DNA from: Rhodobacterales bacterium UBA3089
GTDB lineage: Bacteria > Pseudomonadota > Alphaproteobacteria > Rhodobacterales > Rhodobacteraceae
Assembly: GCA_002367255.1 (NCBI GenBank)
Contig: DFBD01000058.1
Coordinates: 1 to 7,880, forward strand
Direction of reading: 5' to 3'
Length of the DNA stretch: 7,880 bases
Of this stretch, positions 1 through 6,735 are shown piece by piece (the stretch's first letter is position 1; each line of letters opens with the position of its first letter). The position numbers were made by a program, and so were the translations under genes. The notes under the pieces are model-generated. The model was not told the origin of the DNA and searched no databases. It saw only the letters and a program-made list of their open reading frames with translations.

Positions 1-40
1 TGTCGCGCTTTAGTGCCGCCCCATGAACTCATTTAAGCGG

Positions 41-178
41 CTATTCTTTCAATAGCCAAGGGGCTTTCCAGCCTAGTGCTGAGTGTCTGCGGCGCGGGTT
101 GTAAAAACCGTTGACGTATTCAAAAATGACGACTTCGACGGCGCGGTGCCCAGTATCGCTTTTGTATGTGGCTCGGTC
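41..178 (-). pseudogene. IS3-family transposase (OrfB) C-terminal remnant
   Basis: Reading the minus strand from about 178 down to a TAG stop at 41-43 gives a peptide that includes VIFEYVNGFYNPRRRHSALG (127-71) followed by WKAP. This is the characteristic C-terminal end of the rve/DDE integrase domain of IS3-family OrfB transposases, whose usual form is xFxYIxxFYNxxRRHSxLGxxSPxxFE. Only this tail is recognisable. The usual ESFFxxLKxE stretch that should come about 30-40 residues earlier is missing, the reading frame closes at a TAA (245-247), and the final SPxxFE has decayed to APWLLKE. It is therefore a dead fragment of an insertion sequence, with the outer end of the element lying at or beyond the left edge of the window. 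I could not identify a terminal inverted repeat. The family assignment rests on one motif but that motif is distinctive. Confidence 0.75.
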
Positions 179-398
179 CGTGGCCAAATACGAACCGCTG
201 GCATTGCGTGCGATCAGCATAGCATTTGGATCATCGGCCGGAACTTAATCTACCAAGCTAGCCATCAAGAAACTGAAGTGGGACAGGCCGGATGCCTCGA
301 TGCGAAAGATACTCTGCTGTATTCTTTCATGTGCTTGAAATATTGCGCTATCGGTGACCACGCGTCCATAAAACAAAAATCCAAATATATTAGTTATG
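179..398. other. Non-coding stretch, no supported gene
   Basis: Neither strand holds a convincing coding region here. A plus-strand open frame beginning at a GTG at 83 runs through to 403, but it has no good ribosome binding site, resembles no family I know and lies antisense to the transposase remnant. On the minus strand the frame that contains the transposase tail continues beyond a TAA at 245-247 with a sequence I cannot place. The last 30 or so bases become A+T rich, leading into the promoter of the gene cluster. The stretch is best seen as decayed mobile DNA adjoining a promoter. Confidence 0.55.
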
Positions 399-414
399 TT
401 TGATGTAAATCAAA
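399..414. promoter_or_regulatory. FNR/FnrL/FixK-type binding site
   Basis: Positions 400-413 read TTGAT-GTAA-ATCAA, an exact match to the FNR consensus TTGATNNNNATCAA, and the palindrome extends one base further on each side (T399 and A414). Regulators of the CRP/FNR superfamily bind such sites; in alphaproteobacteria these include FnrL, FixK and Dnr-type proteins responding to low oxygen or nitrogen oxides. The centre (406.5) lies 108 bases before the RTX start codon and about 41 bases before the transcription start predicted from the -10 hexamer at 435-440, the spacing at which FNR acts as a class II activator. Which regulator binds cannot be told from the site. Confidence 0.78.
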
Positions 415-434
415 TACACAAAATCCCTGTGAAT

Positions 435-440
435 TATACT
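435..440 (+). promoter_or_regulatory. -10 hexamer of the cluster promoter
   Basis: TATACT differs from the sigma-70 consensus TATAAT at one base. No good -35 hexamer precedes it, and its place is taken by the FNR-type palindrome at 400-413, as expected at an activator-dependent class II promoter. The predicted start is near 447-448, giving an untranslated leader of about 67 bases before the RTX gene. A second AT-rich hexamer, TATAAA at 455-460, would put the box near -61 and is the less likely alternative. Confidence 0.6.
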
Positions 441-514
441 CCTGTCGTAATGAATATAAATTTCGGGGTATTCGCCCTAAAATAATGGCAATTTGGTACT
501 GAAAGGTTAGGAAA

Positions 515-2863
515 ATGGCAACTCCAATAGATACAGGCAATATGCAAGACTGGGATGAGGCGCTGAATACAGATCCAACGTATACAGCGACTCATGTATT
601 CAGTACGGATGATATCACAGGTACATTTGATGGCGTAACACAGGGCGAAGACGGTGGAGTTATCAATTTCGACGCCGATCCGCAGGTCACGAAAGAAGGT
701 GTAAACCTTTATCCGATCGACAGTGAATTCGGCTTTGAAGTATATGATTTCGTGGAAGCGGTACAACTTGAGCAAGACGGTCTTTACGAAGAAGGCTGGG
801 TTGGTGACCTTGAAGTAGACGGCGAGCATGTTGGCCTTGTTGTCTCTAACGAACCCACCGACACCTTTAAGACGCCCGCCGTCTTGGGAACCTGGCTGGC
901 CGGTTTGGGCGGTAATACCGTAAAGGCATCGACCGAACATTATTCGGTAATGCAAAACATTCTGTCTGATCAGGCTTATCCCGGTGATCCGAATGCGACC
1001 TATGCGTTGGATGACAATCTGATCATGATCGGTGGCGATTATGACGGCCATGCGGTTTCGGATTTGCTAGCCGGAAACGTTGTAATTGATGGTGTGCCTG
1101 TCGTCATCAATGACGGTAACGGCGATGGCGTTATCGACATCAAGGACCTTCTGAATCCAAACGAAAGCACGATCGCTTATGACATCGCCGCAAGCGCCGA
1201 CTACTCGGTGACGTTGAAAGACGATGGAAAGCTACTTTATCGTTGGGGCAATACTATCAAGCGACCTAACGATGTTCGTATCGAAGCTGAAATTGAACTG
1301 CCCGATGAGTGGAGTGCCCCTGATTTGTACTCGTCCCTGAAATCGCTTTATCAGGTCACCGAGGCGGAGTTGGTGGTCCACCATACGATCACGAACAACC
1401 CCAACGATCAGGTTCGCCCCGAAGATTTCGAGAATGAGGCAGCGATCGGTACGCTTCCAACCTATGATATCGATATTGATGGTAAGTGGGTCACTACAGA
1501 AGGCTATTATGCCGGTGATGGTACCTATTACGAAGCAGGAACTGTTCTGAAAGACCCAGCGCTTGCGCTTGCTGCGGATTCACCGCTTGTCCTTATGGGG
1601 ACGGCGTCCGAAGATCTTCTCGAAGGTTACACAAACGCTTGGTACACAACGATGGACCGCGAACCCTTCGAGCCGGTTCTGAACGAAGACGGCACCGAGT
1701 ATTCGGATACTGGTAGTGGTCCGCGTTGGCGCTTGCAGCCTGACAAGTACGGTCAGGACCTTCCGAGCGTGGTTATTCCCGAAGATCCAAGTCTGACCGC
1801 GAATCCGACACACTCTGAAGTTAAATACGAAGTTGGCGCCGAGACACAGACGGTTCTCAACTTGCTAGACTGGGAGTATCCAATTTCGCCGATGTCGATC
1901 AGTGCGGGCTGGCAGGATGCGCCGGGGTCGGTTAGTGAAAATGGTCTGAACATGACCGAAAACTTTGACGTCGCGTTCTATATCAAAGGCGATATCAAGC
2001 CGGCTACGATCTATAGTGCCGAGCTTGTGATGAGTTACGAAGAGCTCACGCTTTATGAGGATGGTGTAGCGATCACAGGAACAGAAAGTTCCGACTATCT
2101 GGTCGGTATCGGTAACAACGAGTTTACCGGCTTGGGCGGTGAAGACCTGTTTGTTCTATCGTATGGCACGACGGTGACCGATATTATCACCGCTAGCACT
2201 ATCAGTGACTTCGAGGTAGGTGTAGATACCATTGGCTTTATCGGTCTAGGCGTTGATGATCTCAATTTTGCCTCTCTAGTTACCCAAGACGTTGTTGATG
2301 GCGCTTTGGAAATCGGAATCGATGGTTCCTTGGTTGTTACTCTTGACGGAGTAACCGAAGAGCTGGATATGCTGGAAGATTTCCTCATGACCAATCCTGG
2401 GCCTGCGGGCGATCCTGTTGACCCTCCTGTAGAGGAACCGATTTATGGCACCGAAGGTGCCGACACGCTGGTTGGTACGCTGGGCGATGACATAATCTTC
2501 GGACTGGCTGGAAACGACTATATCTACAGCCTTGATGGCGAAGATACGCTTGATGGTGGTGAAGGCCTTGACCGTCTCTTTGGTGGGCCCGATTCAGACG
2601 TCTTTGTCTTTGCTGCGGGCACTGGTCTCGATATTGTCTATGATTTCGATGACACTGCCGATAACTTGGATGGCACTGACGACTTGATCCGACTGGTAGG
2701 CATCGCTGATGAAGCTGCCTTTGACGCATCCGTTACCATATCGGATTACCGGACTACGGGTGCTTTGATTAAGATTGGCGACGATCGCATGATCGTACGA
2801 AGTGTCGATTATACCGACCTGACAGCTGAAGATTTTATCTTCGACGACGCAGCATTCGCTTGA
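515..2863 (+). CDS. RTX-type calcium-binding protein, probable type I secretion cargo
   Basis: This is a 782-residue, strongly acidic protein without an N-terminal signal peptide. Residues 1 to about 515 match no domain I can name; they contain one EF-hand-like loop, D200-G-N-G-D-G-V-I-D-I-K-D211. Two related C-terminal modules follow. The first (about 522-626) opens with GTESSDYLVG and has GGEDLFVL and ISDFEVGVDTI. The second (about 645-776) opens with GTEGADTLVG, carries glycine/aspartate-rich RTX nonapeptides (GDD, GND, GED, GGEGLD) and DVFVF, and ends in the DFIF-type segment near the C-terminus common in type I cargo. A proline-rich linker (about 627-643) separates them. The start is chosen because AAAGG at 502-506 lies 8 bases upstream. 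The ABC transporter and fusion protein genes downstream make export by that system the natural inference. The function outside the cell is unknown; adhesin, surface-layer or binding roles are possible, and I see no protease or lipase motif. Confidence 0.9.
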   Translation: MATPIDTGNMQDWDEALNTDPTYTATHVFSTDDITGTFDGVTQGEDGGVINFDADPQVTKEGVNLYPIDSEFGFEVYDFVEAVQLEQDGLYEEGWVGDLEVDGEHVGLVVSNEPTDTFKTPAVLGTWLAGLGGNTVKASTEHYSVMQNILSDQAYPGDPNATYALDDNLIMIGGDYDGHAVSDLLAGNVVIDGVPVVINDGNGDGVIDIKDLLNPNESTIAYDIAASADYSVTLKDDGKLLYRWGNTIKRPNDVRIEAEIELPDEWSAPDLYSSLKSLYQVTEAELVVHHTITNNPNDQVRPEDFENEAAIGTLPTYDIDIDGKWVTTEGYYAGDGTYYEAGTVLKDPALALAADSPLVLMGTASEDLLEGYTNAWYTTMDREPFEPVLNEDGTEYSDTGSGPRWRLQPDKYGQDLPSVVIPEDPSLTANPTHSEVKYEVGAETQTVLNLLDWEYPISPMSISAGWQDAPGSVSENGLNMTENFDVAFYIKGDIKPATIYSAELVMSYEELTLYEDGVAITGTESSDYLVGIGNNEFTGLGGEDLFVLSYGTTVTDIITASTISDFEVGVDTIGFIGLGVDDLNFASLVTQDVVDGALEIGIDGSLVVTLDGVTEELDMLEDFLMTNPGPAGDPVDPPVEEPIYGTEGADTLVGTLGDDIIFGLAGNDYIYSLDGEDTLDGGEGLDRLFGGPDSDVFVFAAGTGLDIVYDFDDTADNLDGTDDLIRLVGIADEAAFDASVTISDYRTTGALIKIGDDRMIVRSVDYTDLTAEDFIFDDAAFA
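1112..1147 (+). other. EF-hand/dockerin-like calcium loop within the RTX protein
   Basis: Codons 200-211 encode D-G-N-G-D-G-V-I-D-I-K-D. The acidic or amide residues fall at loop positions 1, 3, 5, 9 and 12, with glycine at 6 and isoleucine at 8, which fits the EF-hand calcium loop; the same pattern occurs in dockerin repeats. Only one copy is evident and its flanking helices are not obvious, so it may be a lone calcium-stabilised turn rather than a paired EF-hand domain. Confidence 0.65.
2078..2392 (+). repeat. RTX C-terminal-type module, first copy
   Basis: Residues about 522-626 of the RTX protein form a reduced copy of the module that also ends the protein. It opens with GTESSDYLVG, has a single degenerate glycine-rich turn (GLGGED), then LFVLSYG and ISDFEVGVDTIGFIGL, and finishes with a beta-rich section ending in LEDFLM. 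The DFxxGxDxIxF signature is typical of the segment following RTX repeats in secreted calcium-binding proteins. Confidence 0.65.
2447..2842 (+). repeat. RTX nonapeptide repeats and terminal module, second copy
   Basis: Residues about 645-776. Glycine- and aspartate-rich turns (LGDD, LAGND, LDGED, GGEGLD, GGPDSD) at residues 656-695 follow the GGxGxDxUx plan of calcium-binding RTX nonapeptides, with some degenerate copies. They are followed by DVFVFAAG, a YDFDD segment, a beta-rich region with GALIKIGDDRMIV, and LTAEDFIF. In related type I cargo this last part caps the calcium roll and includes or precedes the uncleaved C-terminal export signal. Confidence 0.8.
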
Positions 2864-2891
2864 TGGCTTTTGCAAATCGAAGAATAGGAAA

Positions 2892-2898
2892 AAGGAAA
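2892..2898 (+). promoter_or_regulatory. Ribosome binding site deciding the lipoprotein start
   Basis: AAGGAAA lies 6 bases before the ATG at 2905. This favours 2905 over the ATG at 2863, which overlaps the RTX stop as TGATG and would put 14 charged residues ahead of an otherwise normal lipoprotein signal peptide. Confidence 0.7.
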
Positions 2899-2904
2899 CT
2901 GGAT

Positions 2905-3507
2905 ATGAAAAATGAACTTATAATCGTCGCTGCCGTCGGTGTTGCTGCAGCACTTGCAGGATGCACATCAACGACTGTCGTGGATCCTGAGTCTTATACG
3001 GAAGTCGACGGAGCTATGGCCACGATGGCCGCCAACTATATCGATGGCAACGGTGTTTTGCTTGATGGCGTAAATTCTAGTGCCACGCCCCTGACAAATG
3101 TTCCGGCGGTAGGTAGCGGTGCTGCCAGTGCAACATACAACGGCTTTGTTGGCGGTGATGTTACTGGTGGTGCCGGCGCTCTTGCGGGTAGAAATCTGGT
3201 TGGAGAGCTGGAATTGACGGCGGATTTTAACGGCGGAACTATTTCCGGGACGGCCGATAACTTCTACGACGATACAAATGCGCAATATACTGGTACGCTT
3301 AATCTTGCAGGCCCTATAACAGGCATTGCCGATCCAATGATGACACCGAACCTTGCCGGAAATCTTTCGAATGGCGGTATAGATTATGCTACGGATATCG
3401 CATTTGACGGATTCTTTGTCGGAGATGCGTATGAGGCAGTGGCCGGTCAGGCATTCGGCACGGTTGATGGCGGGGCATTTGATGGTGCGTTCGTCGCAGA
3501 ACGGTAA
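2905..3507 (+). CDS. Surface lipoprotein with TbpB-like beta-barrel, likely Slam cargo
   Basis: The predicted protein has 200 residues. Residues 1-20 form a lipoprotein signal peptide: a short n-region (MKNE), a hydrophobic stretch and the lipobox L-A-G-C, with the lipidated cysteine at residue 20. Residue +2 is threonine, not the aspartate that holds lipoproteins in the inner membrane of E. coli. The C-terminal half has the glycine-rich alternating pattern of the small barrel seen in transferrin-binding-protein-B-like proteins: ATYNGFVGGDV (76-86), LTADFNGGTISGTADNF (104-120), YTGTLNL (128-134), FDGFFVGD (167-174) and GAFDGAFVAER at the very end. Such barrels are the recognised cargo domain of Slam / type XI secretion proteins, and a Slam gene lies downstream in this cluster. 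It is expected to end up on the outer face of the outer membrane. The ligand is not evident; related proteins bind haem or metal-carrying host proteins, but that cannot be transferred here. It starts 41 bases after the RTX stop, consistent with one transcript. Confidence 0.85.
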   Translation: MKNELIIVAAVGVAAALAGCTSTTVVDPESYTEVDGAMATMAANYIDGNGVLLDGVNSSATPLTNVPAVGSGAASATYNGFVGGDVTGGAGALAGRNLVGELELTADFNGGTISGTADNFYDDTNAQYTGTLNLAGPITGIADPMMTPNLAGNLSNGGIDYATDIAFDGFFVGDAYEAVAGQAFGTVDGGAFDGAFVAER

Positions 3508-3599
3508 TGTTACTTTGTGCGGATTTTCCCCTTGCGGGTTAACAAGATATTAGCTTTGATGAAGTTTAGACGAGCCAAAACCGGAACTGGGTAAGATAC

Positions 3600-5306
3600 G
3601 TGCAAAAGAGTGAACTTAAAAAAGAGTTAGGCCGCAATCGCGGCCTTCTCCTTTCCGTGGGATTGTTCAGCGTCTTCGTAAACATTCTGATGTTGACCGG
3701 TCCAATATTCATGCTTCAAGTCTATGATCGTGTGCTGGGCAGCGGCTCCGAAGAAACGCTCTTGGCGCTGTTTTTGCTGGTGGGCACGCTATACACAATA
3801 ATGGGCCTTCTCGATTACATTCGCGGTCGGGTCTCGGCGCGAATAGGGGCCAGCTTTCAGGCTGGTTTGGATAATCGCGTATTTGGCGCACAGATTAACC
3901 GTTCGTTGCAAACCAATTCGCAATTGTCGAACCTTGCTGACCTAGAAGCCATCCAGCGGTTCTTTTCTTCTCCGGTGATATTTGCTTTCTTCGACATCCC
4001 GTGGACACCGATTTTCATTGCGGTCATTTTTGTATTCCACCCTTGGCTGGGATGGGCTGCGATTGCGGGCGCTTCCGTATTGATTATCGTGACGATACTG
4101 AACCAACTACTGACCAAACGATTGGTGCTCGATGCCAATCGGGCCTCGGCCGAGGGCCATGCGTTTTCAGAAGATATTCGCAGCCATCGGGAATTGGTTC
4201 GCGGATTGGGTATGACGGAGTCTGCCCTGCAAAAATGGCAGGATGTTCGAAATAATGCGCTGGCCAAGCAAATACTTTCAAGTGATCGGACTGGCGGTTT
4301 CTCCGCTTTTTCCAAATCCTTCCGCTTCTTCCTACAGTCTACCATGTTGGCTTTAGGTGCTTATCTGGTGTTGCAGGGCGAAATAACTGCGGGAGCTATG
4401 ATCGCGGCCTCGATCATGTTGGGGCGTGCCCTATCACCGATTGAGCAAGTGATAGGCCAATGGCCTGTGGTGTTGCGTACACGGCAAGGTTGGAATTCAC
4501 TGAATGAACTTCTGGCCGCAGTTCCACGGCCGCCGACCCTTACGGCGCTGCCAAAACCTCGCGCATTGTTGGAGGTTGAACGCGCAAGCGTTGTGCCGCC
4601 GGGTGCAAAAGAACCAACACTAAAAGCCATCAGTTTTAAACTCGAACCCGGTCAGGTATTAGGGGTTATCGGGCAAAGCGCCTCCGGTAAGTCAAGCCTC
4701 GCACGTATACTAACTGGTATCTGGCGTCCGGTGTCGGGCAAAGTTCGCCTTGACGGAGCTACGCTCGATCAGTTTGAATCGGATAGTCTTGGACAGCATA
4801 TCGGCTATTTACCCCAAGACGTGACGCTTTTCAGCGCGTCAATTGCCGATAACATCGCCCGCTTATCGCCCGATGCCGGTTCCGAAGATATTGTGGCGGC
4901 GGCGAAGATGGCCGGCGCACACGAAATGATCCTGCAACTCGCAGACGGATATAATACGATGGTGAACGCACAGGGCGGCACGCTGTCCGGTGGGCAAAAA
5001 CAACGTATAGGTTTGGCGAGAGCAATGTTTCTTGAGCCCGTCATATTGGTTCTGGATGAACCAAACTCAAACCTTGATAGCCCGGGAACCTTAGCGCTGA
5101 ACACTGCAATTCGGACCATAAAATCAACGGGGGGTGCAGTGATTATCATGGCGCATAGGCCAGCAGCACTTGCAGAATGTGATCTGGTCCTCATCCTTGA
5201 AAACGGAGCGGTAAAAGCCTTTGGCCCGCGAGACACCATTCTTAAAGCACAAGTAAAGAATTACGCAAAGGTTGCAGGGCAAATTCATCCAGAGGCTGGA
5301 AAATGA
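3600..5306 (+). CDS. Type I secretion ABC transporter, PrtD-like permease/ATPase
   Basis: A 568-residue half-transporter of the type I secretion class, supplying the inner-membrane channel and the energy for exporting an unfolded RTX protein. Residues 15-290 form the membrane domain, with hydrophobic segments near 16-36, 52-72, 127-146, 150-170, 243-260 and 264-280; PIFMLQVYDRVLGSGSEETL (35-54) is the hallmark N-terminal stretch of the PrtD group. The ATPase domain (about 322-560) has a complete set of motifs: Walker A GQSASGKS (358-365), Q-loop YLPQD (403-407), signature LSGGQ (462-466), Walker B VLVLDE ending at D486-E487, D-loop SNLD (490-493) and switch histidine H519. There is no N-terminal C39 peptidase-like domain, which fits PrtD-type rather than HlyB or bacteriocin exporters. 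The GTG start has only a weak upstream GGGTAAG; a TAG at 3567-3569 closes the frame upstream, and later starts would remove the first membrane segment. The 92-base gap before it shows no clear terminator or promoter. Confidence 0.95.
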   Translation: MQKSELKKELGRNRGLLLSVGLFSVFVNILMLTGPIFMLQVYDRVLGSGSEETLLALFLLVGTLYTIMGLLDYIRGRVSARIGASFQAGLDNRVFGAQINRSLQTNSQLSNLADLEAIQRFFSSPVIFAFFDIPWTPIFIAVIFVFHPWLGWAAIAGASVLIIVTILNQLLTKRLVLDANRASAEGHAFSEDIRSHRELVRGLGMTESALQKWQDVRNNALAKQILSSDRTGGFSAFSKSFRFFLQSTMLALGAYLVLQGEITAGAMIAASIMLGRALSPIEQVIGQWPVVLRTRQGWNSLNELLAAVPRPPTLTALPKPRALLEVERASVVPPGAKEPTLKAISFKLEPGQVLGVIGQSASGKSSLARILTGIWRPVSGKVRLDGATLDQFESDSLGQHIGYLPQDVTLFSASIADNIARLSPDAGSEDIVAAAKMAGAHEMILQLADGYNTMVNAQGGTLSGGQKQRIGLARAMFLEPVILVLDEPNSNLDSPGTLALNTAIRTIKSTGGAVIIMAHRPAALAECDLVLILENGAVKAFGPRDTILKAQVKNYAKVAGQIHPEAGK

Positions 5307-6613
5307 CTCAGAGCACCGAACAAAAAAAATGGAGTGCGAAGGGGCTGGTTTTCTTCGGCTTCATCACACTCGCAGTTCTTGTTGGTGGCATCGGGTCCTG
5401 GGCGGTTTTTGCACGCCTTGCCGGAGCCATCGTTGCAAGCGGTCTGATCGAGGTCGAATCCAACCGGCAAATCGTCCAACACCCCGAGGGCGGCATTGTC
5501 GGGGAAATCCTGGTTGACGATGGCGACCTGGTAAATGCAGGCGATGTGCTTTTACGACTTGATGATACTTTACTAAGATCCGAACTCGCTATTGTTGAGG
5601 GGCAACTGTTTGAACATATGGCGAGAAGCGCGCGGCTTTCGGCAGAGAGAGACGATAACGCGGAGGTTGTTTTTAGTGATGAACTCTATGCGATCGTCGC
5701 GAAGAACCCAAAGGTCCAAGATCTTTTAGACGGACAATTGAGATTGTTTGCAGCAAGAAGGACAACGCTAAACGATGAAGCCTCAAGCTTGGGCGAACAA
5801 ATAAAACAGGTTTTTGCGCGTATCGCAGGCCTGGAAGCAAAGTTACTGGCGGTGAAACGACAACGAGAGCTAATCCAAACCGAGCTGACAGATCAGTTAG
5901 CCCTGCTGTCAAAGGGTCTAACACAAGCCAGCCAGGTAGGCGCGTTGCAACGCGAAGAATCCAGCCTCAGTGGCCAAATCGGTGGGCTGGAGGCGGACAT
6001 AGCACAAGCGCGTGGCCAGATCGCAGTGATCGAAATAGAGATAGTGCGGCTTAAATCCGCGATGCGCGAAGATGCAATCACCACGCTCAGAGATTTGCAA
6101 TATAACGAGGTAGAGTTACAAGAACGTCGGCTTGCGCTGTTAGAGCGCCTTTCGCGCTTTGATATTCGCGCCCCCAGATCAGGTATTGTCTATGGCCTAC
6201 AAGTACACGCCTTGCGTTCGGTTGTCGCAAAAGCAGAAACTGTTCTATCTATTGTTCCACAAGATACCTCGCTTGTGACAACAGCAAGGATCAATGCCTC
6301 CGATATTGATCAGGTTGAAATCGGTCAAGCTGGAACCCTTAGGTTCTCTGCATTTGATATGCGCACAACGCCTGAAATCAATGGGACAGTAACCAAGATA
6401 TCCGCCGATATTGTTACCGACGAAGCAACGGGCGCCTCCTTCTTCGTGATTGAACTGGCGCCCGATGATGGCGAAATCGCCAAACTCGAAGGCAAAACCC
6501 TTTTGCCAGGCATGCCAGTCGAGGTTTTCATCAGAACCGAAGATAGATCACCATGGGAATATATCGTCAAACCTCTCTCGGGATATTTTAACAGGGCGTT
6601 TCGAGAGAATTAG
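5303..6613 (+). CDS. Type I secretion membrane fusion protein, HlyD/PrtE family
   Basis: The 436-residue protein is the periplasmic adaptor that joins the ABC transporter to an outer-membrane channel. It has a short cytoplasmic N-terminus, one transmembrane helix at about 14-37, and the family signature NRQIVQHPEGGIVGEILVDD (54-73) running into the first half of a lipoyl-like domain. A long helical, coiled-coil-prone hairpin spans about 90-285. The second lipoyl half (ERLSRFDIRAPRSGIVYGLQ, 281-300) and a beta-barrel region ending in GMPVEVFIRT (403-412) follow. The ending WEYIVKPLSGYFNRAFRE is typical of the PrtE group. Its ATG overlaps the transporter stop as ATGA, so the two are almost certainly translationally coupled and made in similar amounts. 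Length and domain order are normal for the family. No TolC-like partner is encoded in the visible sequence. Confidence 0.95.
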   Translation: MTQSTEQKKWSAKGLVFFGFITLAVLVGGIGSWAVFARLAGAIVASGLIEVESNRQIVQHPEGGIVGEILVDDGDLVNAGDVLLRLDDTLLRSELAIVEGQLFEHMARSARLSAERDDNAEVVFSDELYAIVAKNPKVQDLLDGQLRLFAARRTTLNDEASSLGEQIKQVFARIAGLEAKLLAVKRQRELIQTELTDQLALLSKGLTQASQVGALQREESSLSGQIGGLEADIAQARGQIAVIEIEIVRLKSAMREDAITTLRDLQYNEVELQERRLALLERLSRFDIRAPRSGIVYGLQVHALRSVVAKAETVLSIVPQDTSLVTTARINASDIDQVEIGQAGTLRFSAFDMRTTPEINGTVTKISADIVTDEATGASFFVIELAPDDGEIAKLEGKTLLPGMPVEVFIRTEDRSPWEYIVKPLSGYFNRAFREN

Positions 6614-6724
6614 AAAATCGAAGGTTGTCTCAAAAAGAAGTAATTTGATGAATGGCTTTCCCATCATCCGCGAGCAAGCGAAGTATGGGCCCTCAAGTTG
6701 AAGTTATAGAAACAGTTTATTATT

Positions 6725-6730
6725 GAGGGG
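6725..6730 (+). promoter_or_regulatory. Ribosome binding site deciding a GTG start
   Basis: GAGGGG lies 5 bases before the GTG at 6736. The ATG overlapping it (6734-6736) reads straight into TGA and cannot be the start. This strong site, together with the signal peptide that begins immediately at the GTG, fixes the start of the outer-membrane protein gene. Confidence 0.75.
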
Positions 6731-6735
6731 TTGAT

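Noticed and set aside
39..57. Perfect 7-bp inverted repeat GGCTATT-CTTTC-AATAGCC, possible terminator
   Set aside because: Neither strand has a T-run after the stem, and it lies in the tail of the transposase remnant, so there is no basis to call it a functional terminator.
248..381. Minus-strand peptide with HERIQQSIFRIEASGL, vaguely like the start of an ECF sigma factor
   Set aside because: The resemblance covers only a few residues, the frame ends at TAA 245-247 and no further sigma-factor motif follows.
83..403. Plus-strand open frame of 106 codons with GTG start
   Set aside because: No ribosome binding site or family resemblance; it runs antisense to a recognisable transposase remnant and ends in low-complexity AT-rich promoter DNA.
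434..1051. Minus-strand open frame of 205 codons
   Set aside because: It is antisense to the well-supported RTX gene and has no recognisable domain or plausible start signal.
1598..1627. GTASEDLLEG in the RTX protein, resembling the opening of a third RTX module
   Set aside because: No glycine/aspartate repeat or DxF strand follows; the surrounding sequence is aromatic-rich and looks part of the N-terminal domain.
2385..2729. Minus-strand open frame rich in Gln, Arg and His
   Set aside because: The composition is what antisense translation of the Gly/Asp-rich RTX repeats gives; it is a shadow.
3508..3599. Possible terminator (CCC-CTTGC-GGG) or internal promoter (TTAACA) between the lipoprotein and transporter genes
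   Set aside because: The stem is only 3-4 bp without a T-run, and no -10 hexamer lies at a fitting distance from TTAACA.
6614..6735. Possible promoter (TTGAAG near 6699) or short open frame (6648-6701) in the gap before the Slam gene
   Set aside because: Any -10 at correct spacing would overlap the ribosome binding site, and the 17-codon frame has no supporting signal. The gap shows no clear terminator either.
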